The notes beneath the pieces are model-generated. The model had not been told where the DNA came from. It searched no databases and saw only the letters and a program-made list of their open reading frames with translations. From Lichenicola sp964247735 (GTDB taxonomy: Bacteria > Pseudomonadota > Alphaproteobacteria > Acetobacterales > Acetobacteraceae), in contig CAXTVS010000003.1 of the NCBI GenBank assembly GCA_964247735.1, forward strand, positions 56,938 to 120,937: a stretch of DNA of 64,000 nucleotides, in the 5' to 3' direction. The translations under genes were made by a program, and so were the position numbers. Positions 58,080 to 64,000 of the stretch are shown piece after piece. The stretch's first letter is position 1. Each line of letters starts with the position of its first letter.

Positions 58080-58102
58080 CGAGGTCCAGGCCGACGGACA
58101 TC

Positions 58103-59269
58103 TCAGGGCGCCGCAGCCGCGTCCACGGGTGCCGGCTCCGCCGGCAGCCCAGGCGGTGGCGGCGGTTCGGCACGCGTCAGCACCTCCCGCTTGATCCCGT
58201 CGAGCAGCCGGGCCGCCTCGCCGGACCAGGCACCGCGAGGGTCCTCGGCCGCGTCCGGCAGCGGCGGCGGGTCGGACAGCAGGGTCTCGATCGCACGGCG
58301 GAGCGCGCGGGGATCGGGGTCGCACAGGATCGCGCCGCCCTCCCCGCGGAACTGCTCGACCAGGCCGCCGACGCGTGTCGCCACCACCCAGCGGCGGGCG
58401 GCGATCGCCGCCGCCGCGACGCCGCTCTGGCTCGCCTCCCGGTATGGCAGGATCACCGCGTCGGCCCAGGCGATCAGGGCCGCGATCTCCTCCTCCGGCA
58501 CCCACCGGTTCTCCACCTGCACCCCGGGGGTCGCCGCCAGCCGCGACAGCTCCGGGCTGGAGGGGCCCTGCCCTACCACACGCACCGCGAGCCTGTGCTC
58601 CAGCCCGGCGTCGTGGAGCGCGTCGGCCAGCAGGTCGAGGCCCTTGTAGGGCAGCAGGCGACCGAAGCAGAGCAGGCGCAGCCGGCCGCCATGCGCCAGG
58701 GGCGGCAACGGCGGCGGCCCGAACACGAACGGCGGCAGGCTCGCCATCAGCAGCGCCCGTCCGGCGACGGCGCCCTGCTGCGAGAGCCGGTCGGCGACAT
58801 GGCGGGTCAGCGCCACCAGCCCGTCGGAGCGGGCGATCAGCCGGCGCTGCAGCAGGGTCTGCGCCGGCGAGCCGTCGCCGGGGTGGCGGTCGGCGTCGTG
58901 CACCACCACCAGGAACGGGATCCCGAGCCGGCGCAGGGCCGCGGCCATCTCCAGGTCGAGCGGGCCGGGCATGGCGCAGATCGCCACCTCCGGGCGCAGC
59001 GCCGCCACGCGCCGGTCCAGCGCGCGACGGCGGAACGGGGTGCCGAGCAGGCGTGCCACGTAGCCGGCAAGGTTGCGGTAGGTTGGCACCAGCAGCGCCA
59101 CCGGCACCTCCTGGCGGCCCAGGATCTCGGCGCCGGTGGACAGGGACAGCACCGCGTCGCAGTCCGGCAACGCGTCCAGCCCCGCGGCCATCTCGATCGC
59201 CACTCGCGGCCCGGCGCCGCGCCGGCCCCATTGCCAGACCAGCACCCTGACCACCCGGCGGGGCCTCAC
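58103..59269 (-). CDS. GT4-type glycosyltransferase
   Basis: A 388-residue GT-B glycosyltransferase. The N-terminal half has VLVWQWGRRGAGPRVAIEMA and FLVVVHDADRHPGD. The C-terminal donor domain has RLRLLCFGRLLPYKGLDLLA, VENRWVPEEEIAALIAWADA and VILPYREASQSGVAAAAIAA with the Glu of the GT4 E-x7-E motif. It probably extends a cell-surface polysaccharide. The GTG start at 59269 overlaps the stop of the upstream glycosyltransferase by 4 nt. Confidence 0.88.
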   Translation of the reverse strand: MRPRRVVRVLVWQWGRRGAGPRVAIEMAAGLDALPDCDAVLSLSTGAEILGRQEVPVALLVPTYRNLAGYVARLLGTPFRRRALDRRVAALRPEVAICAMPGPLDLEMAAALRRLGIPFLVVVHDADRHPGDGSPAQTLLQRRLIARSDGLVALTRHVADRLSQQGAVAGRALLMASLPPFVFGPPPLPPLAHGGRLRLLCFGRLLPYKGLDLLADALHDAGLEHRLAVRVVGQGPSSPELSRLAATPGVQVENRWVPEEEIAALIAWADAVILPYREASQSGVAAAAIAARRWVVATRVGGLVEQFRGEGGAILCDPDPRALRRAIETLLSDPPPLPDAAEDPRGAWSGEAARLLDGIKREVLTRAEPPPPPGLPAEPAPVDAAAAP

Positions 59270-60492
59270 GCGCGTGCCGCCCCGATGCCGTCGAGGGCGG
59301 CGCGCAGCGCGGTGCCGTCGAGTCGCGACGATGCAGCCCGGAACGCCGCCTCGCCGAGGGCGGTGCGGCGTTCCGCCGAGTCGGCAAGGAGACACAGGGC
59401 TGCCGCCGCCTCGCCGACGTCGACCTCCGCCCACACCGCGCCCGGCGCCTCGAACACGCCGCGGGGATCGCGTGCCGGAACCAGCCGATAGCCGATCGGC
59501 ATCCCACAGGTGTGGTCCAGGAACTCCGCGGTCGCGGACCAGTTGGTCGCCACCACCGGGCGGCACAGCAGCATCGCCTGCGCCGGCACCAGGCCGAAGC
59601 CCTCGCTCCGGTGCAGCGACAGCACGACGTCGCAGGCCCGGGTCAGGGCGTGCATGTCGGCGTCGGGTAGCATGCGGGTTTCCAGCCGCATGTTGGGCGC
59701 CTCCCCGATCGCGTCGCGGAGCAGCGCGAGGTCGGATCCGTAGTGCCCGGCATGGCCCGCCTTCAGCAGCAGCAGCCGGTCGGTCCGGTCGCCGAACGCC
59801 TGGCGGAACGCGGCAATCGCGGCCAGCGGGTTCTTGCGGGCGAAGCTCGACGCCAGGTTGAAGGAGCACAGCACCACCACCGCGCGCTCCGGCAGGCCAA
59901 AGGCCTGGCGGTCCAGGGCGGAGGGCAGCGGAGGCGCCAGCGCCACCGCGTGCGGCACCACGCGGACGCGTCCCGGCAGCAGCGGCTCGAGCGCGGCGGC
60001 GGTGAAGTGCGACGGCACCCAGGCCTCGTGCACGTGGCGCAGCGCCGGCCGCCAGGTGTCCGGCACCACCGGCAGTTCCCACGCCCAGTAGCCGACCACG
60101 CGGCGGCCGCGCAGCGCGTCCCGACCGAGCCTGGGCCCGAGCCCGAGCAGGGCGGCGGGAAGCTGCGGCGCGTTGACGTGCAGCACCAGCGCGGCGTGGT
60201 CCGGCCATGGCCCGGTGGCCCGGGTCCGGATGCCTGGTCCGGCCGGCACCGCGGCGTGGGGCACGCCCATCCGCGCCAGTGCCTGGACCATGATCCGTGC
60301 CCCCTCGCCGAGCCCGGAGGAGCGATCGATCTCGCCGCCGACCACCACGCCGCCGCAACGTGACGGCGGCACCGGATCCGGCCGCGGCGCCAGCCAGGCG
60401 CTGCCACGCGCCAGCCACAGGCGGCGCGGGCGTGCCGGCAGGGCCTGCCAGGCGCGGTGCAGCGGGTGCAGACCGGGAGAAGCGTTCGGCAT
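59266..60492 (-). CDS. GT4-type glycosyltransferase
   Basis: A 408-residue protein. The acceptor half has GGVVVGGEIDRSSGLGEGAR and RRVVGYWAWELPVVPDTWRP. The donor half has VVVLCSFNLASSFARKNPLA, RLLLLKAGHAGHYGSDLAL and DVVLSLHRSEGFGLVPAQAM, the EGFGL box being typical of GT4 enzymes. ATG 60492 is chosen because the frame upstream of it is antisense noise. It is coupled to the next glycosyltransferase gene. Confidence 0.87.
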   Translation of the reverse strand: MPNASPGLHPLHRAWQALPARPRRLWLARGSAWLAPRPDPVPPSRCGGVVVGGEIDRSSGLGEGARIMVQALARMGVPHAAVPAGPGIRTRATGPWPDHAALVLHVNAPQLPAALLGLGPRLGRDALRGRRVVGYWAWELPVVPDTWRPALRHVHEAWVPSHFTAAALEPLLPGRVRVVPHAVALAPPLPSALDRQAFGLPERAVVVLCSFNLASSFARKNPLAAIAAFRQAFGDRTDRLLLLKAGHAGHYGSDLALLRDAIGEAPNMRLETRMLPDADMHALTRACDVVLSLHRSEGFGLVPAQAMLLCRPVVATNWSATAEFLDHTCGMPIGYRLVPARDPRGVFEAPGAVWAEVDVGEAAAALCLLADSAERRTALGEAAFRAASSRLDGTALRAALDGIGAARA

Positions 60493-60610
60493 CGGGTTGT
60501 GCCGATCCTGGCGGCGTGCAGGGTGTCCGGCAAGGGCACAGCGCGGTCCCGTGCCCGCCGGGGCGCTCGGCAACCATTGCCGCGGCACCGGCCGCGTATA
60601 GGATGGTCCC

Positions 60611-61777
60611 ATGCGAAGCCCGGAGCGCCTGTCCACCGTCGAGATCCTGAGAAAGCTGGTCGCGTTCGACACGACCAGCCGCAACACCAACCTGCCGCTG
60701 ATCGACTGGATCCGCGACTACCTCGACGGGTTCGGCGTCGAAAGCCGCCTGAGCTTCGATGCGACCGGGACCAAGGCCAACCTTCATGCCCTGCTCGGCC
60801 CGCAACGCGGCGGCGGGCTCGCGCTGTCCGGCCATGTCGACACGGTGCCGGTGGACGGACAGGCCTGGAGCACGGACCCGTTCGCGCTGCACCTGGCAGG
60901 TGGCCGCGCCACCGCACGCGGGGCGGTCGACATGAAGGGCTTCGTCGCGTCCGCCCTCTCGGCAGTGCCGGACCTGCTGGCGCTCGACCTCCGGCGACCG
61001 GTGCACCTGTTCATCAGCTACAACGAGGAGGTCGACTGCGACGGGGCGCGGGTGCTGATGCGCGCACTGCCGCCGGAAGCGCGGCCGGCGCTGTGCGTGG
61101 TCGGCGAACCGTCGATGATGCGGCCGATCACCGCGCACAAGGGGCGGCTGTCGGTGCGGGTGTCCGCGATCGGACGGCCCGGCCATTCCAGCCAGCCGGG
61201 GTTCGGCGTGAACGCTGTTCACGCCGTCGGCGAGGCGATCGGCTGGGTCGCGGCGGAGGCGCGGCGGCTGGAAGCGGAGGGGCGGCGGGAGGAAGGGTTC
61301 GATCCCCCGACCAGCACGATCCACGTCGGGCTGGTCGAGGGCGGCTCGATCCTCAACATCATTCCCGAACGCGCCAGCTTCGAGATGGAATGGCGCACCA
61401 TCCCCGGCGACGACGCGGCGGCCGAGCTGGAGCGGATGCGGGCGCACCTGCGCGACACCACCGAGCGCTGGATGAAGGGGGTCGATCCCGAGGCCGGCTT
61501 CCGCTTCGAGACGCTGGACCTGCTGCCGCCGCTGTCGCTGGACCCGGGCCACCCGCTGGTCGGGCTGGTCAAGCAGGCCAGCGGCGCCAACCGCGAGGGC
61601 AAGGTCAGCTACGGCACCGAGGCGGGCATCTTCCAGGACAACGGGATCGCCTCCATCGTCTGCGGCCCGGGCGACATCGCCCAGGCGCACAGGCCGGACG
61701 AGTGGATCGCGCTCGACCAGCTCGAGGCGTGCGACGGCTTCATCCGCCGGATCGCCCGGCACCTGACCCGCCCGTGA
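60611..61777 (+). CDS. argE: Acetylornithine deacetylase
   Basis: A 388-residue M20-family metallohydrolase that removes acetate from N-acetylornithine in arginine synthesis. Metal-site motifs are LALSGHVDTVPVDGQAWSTD, ARGAVDMKGFVASAL and LFISYNEEVDCDGARVLM; GEPSMMRPITAHKGRLSVRV and YGTEAGIFQDNGIASIVCGP follow. It is closer to the ArgE group than to DapE. It ends in a GTGA where the next gene would be expected to start. Confidence 0.92.
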   Translation: MRSPERLSTVEILRKLVAFDTTSRNTNLPLIDWIRDYLDGFGVESRLSFDATGTKANLHALLGPQRGGGLALSGHVDTVPVDGQAWSTDPFALHLAGGRATARGAVDMKGFVASALSAVPDLLALDLRRPVHLFISYNEEVDCDGARVLMRALPPEARPALCVVGEPSMMRPITAHKGRLSVRVSAIGRPGHSSQPGFGVNAVHAVGEAIGWVAAEARRLEAEGRREEGFDPPTSTIHVGLVEGGSILNIIPERASFEMEWRTIPGDDAAAELERMRAHLRDTTERWMKGVDPEAGFRFETLDLLPPLSLDPGHPLVGLVKQASGANREGKVSYGTEAGIFQDNGIASIVCGPGDIAQAHRPDEWIALDQLEACDGFIRRIARHLTRP

Positions 61778-61787
61778 GCGTTCCGAC

Positions 61788-62837
61788 GTGAGCGTTCCGG
61801 CTGCGGACGACCCGCCGAGCGCCCGCGGGCCGCGGCAGCCGGGCGCGGAGCCGGTTCCTGCCGCCGCGGAGGTGCCCGGCCTGCCCAACACCGTGCGCCT
61901 GCCGCGCTTCGAGGTGCACCTGCGGCCGCCGGACCTGTCGGCCTGGCGCGACGGCAACACCGGCCTGCACGGGGTGATGCAGTTCGCCTCCGGCCGGCCG
62001 GGTCCGCACGTCGCCATCACCGCGCTGATGCACGGCAACGAGATCGCCGGAGCCATCGTGCTGGACGAGCTGCTGCGCGGAGGCTTCAGGCCGCTGTGCG
62101 GGGTGCTGTCGGTCGGCTTCCTGAACCTCGCCGCCTTCGACCGCTTCGATGCCGGCCAGCCGACCGCGTCGCGCTTCGTCGACGAGGACATGAACCGGGT
62201 GTGGGACGAGACCATCCTGGGCTCCAGCCGCAACTCGGTCGAGCTGTCGCGGGCGCGGGAGCTGAGGCCGCTGTTCGACGGGGTGGACGTCCTGGTCGAC
62301 CTCCACTCGATGCTGTGGCCGTCCGAGCCGCTGATCCTGAGCGGGCCGACCGACAAGGGGCGCCGCTTCGCGCTCACCCTCGGCACGCCGGCGATGGTGG
62401 TCGCCGATCACGGCCACAGCAGCGGCCTGCGCCTGATCGACTACCGGCCGTTCGTCGATCCCGACGACCGCCGCGTCGCCTGCCTGGTCGAGGCAGGTCC
62501 GCACTGGGAGCCGGAAACGGTGGACACGGCGCGGATCGCGGTGCGGGCGGTGCTGCGCGAGACCGGGATGATGGAGTCCGTGCCGCTGCCGGGACCGTCG
62601 CCGCGGCCGCGCTGCGCCGCGGTCACCAGCGTGGTCACCGCCAGCACCGGCAGCTTCTCCTTCACCCGGTCGTTCCGCGGCGGCGAGGTGGTCCGCGACG
62701 GCGGCACGCTGATCGCCCGCGACGGCGGCGTGGAGATACGCACCCCGCACGACGACTGCCTGCTGGTGATGCCGAGCCTGCGGCCCAGCCGCGGCCATAC
62801 CGCGGTCCGGCTGGCGCGGCTGTCCGAATGCGACTGA
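61788..62837 (+). CDS. Succinylglutamate desuccinylase/aspartoacylase family protein
   Basis: A 349-residue M14-like zinc hydrolase. Zinc ligands are in ITALMHGNEIAGAIVL and LVDLHSMLWPSEP; FVDEDMNRVWDETILGSSRN carries the substrate-binding Arg. It deacylates an N-acyl amino acid. Its place after argE suggests a related N-acyl amino-acid substrate (inference). The start is GTG 61788, inside a short tandem duplication. Confidence 0.85.
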   Translation: MSVPAADDPPSARGPRQPGAEPVPAAAEVPGLPNTVRLPRFEVHLRPPDLSAWRDGNTGLHGVMQFASGRPGPHVAITALMHGNEIAGAIVLDELLRGGFRPLCGVLSVGFLNLAAFDRFDAGQPTASRFVDEDMNRVWDETILGSSRNSVELSRARELRPLFDGVDVLVDLHSMLWPSEPLILSGPTDKGRRFALTLGTPAMVVADHGHSSGLRLIDYRPFVDPDDRRVACLVEAGPHWEPETVDTARIAVRAVLRETGMMESVPLPGPSPRPRCAAVTSVVTASTGSFSFTRSFRGGEVVRDGGTLIARDGGVEIRTPHDDCLLVMPSLRPSRGHTAVRLARLSECD

Positions 62838-62934
62838 TCACAGTGGCACGACACGTGCAGGCCTCGACTCAGGGTCGCGTGCTCCGGAACCACCGGTGAC
62901 GCGACCGCACCCTCCGGCAGGAGTTCCCCACGCC

Positions 62935-64000
62935 ATGTCCCAGTCCGCCGCGACGGTGCAGCCGCCTTCCCTGTGGCGGCGCAAGCCGATCGAGCAGTTC
63001 GCCGAGACCGGCGAGGGCGGTGCGTCGCTGAAGCGGGTGCTGGGGCCGGGGGCGCTGGTGGCGCTCGGCATCGGCTGCACCATCGGCGCGGGGCTGTTCT
63101 CGCTCACCGGCATCGCCGCCTCGGAGAACGCGGGGCCGGCGGTGGTGCTGTCCTACCTGGTGGCGGCGATCGGCTGCGGCTTCGCCGGGCTGTGCTACAG
63201 CGAGCTGTCCAGCATGATCCCGATCGCCGGCAGCGCCTACACCTATGCCTACGCGACGCTGGGCGAGTTCGTGGCCTGGATCATCGGCTGGGACCTGGTG
63301 CTGGAATACGCGGTCGCGGCGGCCGCGGTCGCGGTGAGCTGGTCGCGCTACGCGGTGAAGCTGCTCGGCATCTTCGGCGTGTCGCTGCCGCCGCGGCTGT
63401 GCGCGTCGCCGTATGAGACGGTGCACCTCCCGGACGGCAGCAGCGCGGTGGGGCTGGTCAACCTGCCGGCGGTGTTCGTGATCGTCTGCGTGTCGCTGCT
63501 GCTGATGCGCGGGGTGTCGGAGTCGGCGCGGGTCAACAACGTCATCGTGGCGATCAAGATCGCGGTGATCCTGGCGGTGATCGGGTTCGGCATCCCGTAC
63601 ATCCGGACCGCGAACTACGTGCCGTTCATCCCGCCCAACACCGGCAGCTTCGGCCAGTTCGGCATCTCCGGGGTGATGCGGGCGGCGGGGACCATCTTCT
63701 TCGCCTATGTCGGCTTCGATGCGGTCTCGACCTGCGCGCAGGAGGCGAGGAACCCCAGGCGCGACATGCCGATCGGCATCCTGGGCAGCCTGGCGATCTG
63801 CACGGTGGCGTACATCGCGTTCTCCCTCGTGCTCACGGGCATGCTGAACTACCACCGGATGCTGAACGACCCGGCGCCGGTCGCCACCGCGATCGACCAG
63901 ACGCCATATGGCTGGCTCAAGCTCGCGGTGAACTTCGGCATCCTGTGCGGCTTCACCTCCGTGCTGCTGGTGCTGCTGCTGGGGCAGAGCCGGGTGTTCT
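62935..64000 (+). CDS. APC-family amino-acid permease (partial)
   Basis: A frame of at least 355 residues cut by the window end. It has the APC-superfamily cationic amino-acid transporter pattern: LGPGALVALGIGCTIGAGLF, SLTGIAASENAGPAVVLSYL, GCGFAGLCYSELSSMIPIAG, SAYTYAYATLGEFVAWIIGW, and later FFAYVGFDAVSTCAQEARNP. At least eight membrane segments are present. AGGAG lies about 11 bases before the ATG. It is probably a proton-coupled importer of basic or other amino acids. Confidence 0.93.
   Translation, partial: MSQSAATVQPPSLWRRKPIEQFAETGEGGASLKRVLGPGALVALGIGCTIGAGLFSLTGIAASENAGPAVVLSYLVAAIGCGFAGLCYSELSSMIPIAGSAYTYAYATLGEFVAWIIGWDLVLEYAVAAAAVAVSWSRYAVKLLGIFGVSLPPRLCASPYETVHLPDGSSAVGLVNLPAVFVIVCVSLLLMRGVSESARVNNVIVAIKIAVILAVIGFGIPYIRTANYVPFIPPNTGSFGQFGISGVMRAAGTIFFAYVGFDAVSTCAQEARNPRRDMPIGILGSLAICTVAYIAFSLVLTGMLNYHRMLNDPAPVATAIDQTPYGWLKLAVNFGILCGFTSVLLVLLLGQSRVF

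Noticed and set aside
58103..62386. A 1427-residue minus-strand frame suggesting a giant fusion glycosyltransferase
   Set aside because: The part above 59269 is antisense to argE and the aspartoacylase-family gene or out of phase with the second glycosyltransferase. Only the last 388 codons match a family.
1..64000. CRISPR arrays, rRNA operons, complete insertion sequences
   Set aside because: No regularly spaced direct repeats with unique spacers, no 16S/23S sequence and no transposase-like frame were seen.

Overview
The window looks like a chromosomal segment of a GC-rich alphaproteobacterium, most probably of the Acetobacteraceae/Rhodospirillales. The evidence is very high GC, typical alphaproteobacterial families (DUF4167, DUF1178, DUF2147, DUF3553, DUF1127, an ELM1-like protein), the gene order lysC / nitronate monooxygenase / rodZ-like / ispG / hisS / prfA / prmC / DUF4167, and an sRNA carrying the invariant motif of the alphaproteobacterial MmgR family. 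The genus cannot be fixed from sequence reading alone.

Region 1 (1-10650) is the right end of an integrated prophage or phage-like element. About thirty small genes all point rightward, and most adjacent pairs overlap by exactly 4 nt (ATGA/GTGA/TTGA). They include two HNH nucleases, a Gp157-like protein, a RecT annealase, a DUF3850 protein, a HigA-like antidote protein, a HicA-like protein, an AlpA-like excisionase and a tyrosine integrase. The element ends at the 3' end of a tRNA-Met gene. Its left end and any structural genes lie outside the window. Between 7265 and 8818 four gene-boundary sequences occur twice in the same order while the genes between them differ. This cassette-like pattern is the most unusual thing in the window.

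Region 2 (10.7-26.1 kb) is housekeeping: a decayed MscS-type channel fragment, DUF4167, prmC, prfA, hisS, ispG, a RodZ-like protein, a nitronate monooxygenase, lysC, ubiG, two small DUF proteins, grxC, comF, a methyltransferase, moaA and DUF3553.

Region 3 (26.2-31.6 kb) is a complete chemotaxis signalling operon, cheA-cheW-cheY-cheB-cheR, whose CheA carries two CheW-like domains and a receiver. No receptor or flagellar genes are present. Region 4 (31.6-37.1 kb) holds sugar-nucleotide and surface-polysaccharide genes (GT61, phosphomannomutase/phosphoglucomutase, galU), tRNA-Leu, lipB and a glycosyltransferase fused to a SEC-C motif. Region 5 (37.2-39.3 kb) is a gene-poor, AT-richer islet next to tRNA-Ser with a frameshifted gene.

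Region 6 (39.4-53.5 kb) contains gatCAB, ruvX, a heme oxygenase whose reading frame runs into a tRNA-Val gene, an N-formylglutamate amidohydrolase-like gene, an MmgR-like sRNA, a lytic transglycosylase, htpG, pncA, dgt, a divergent LysR/MFS pair, DUF1127 and a second tRNA-Val. Region 7 (53.5-64 kb) has a large protein of unknown function next to an ELM1-like gene, a DEAD-box helicase with a possible Cys-Cys leader peptide upstream, two overlapping glycosyltransferases, argE, an aspartoacylase-family gene and the start of an APC amino-acid permease cut by the window end.
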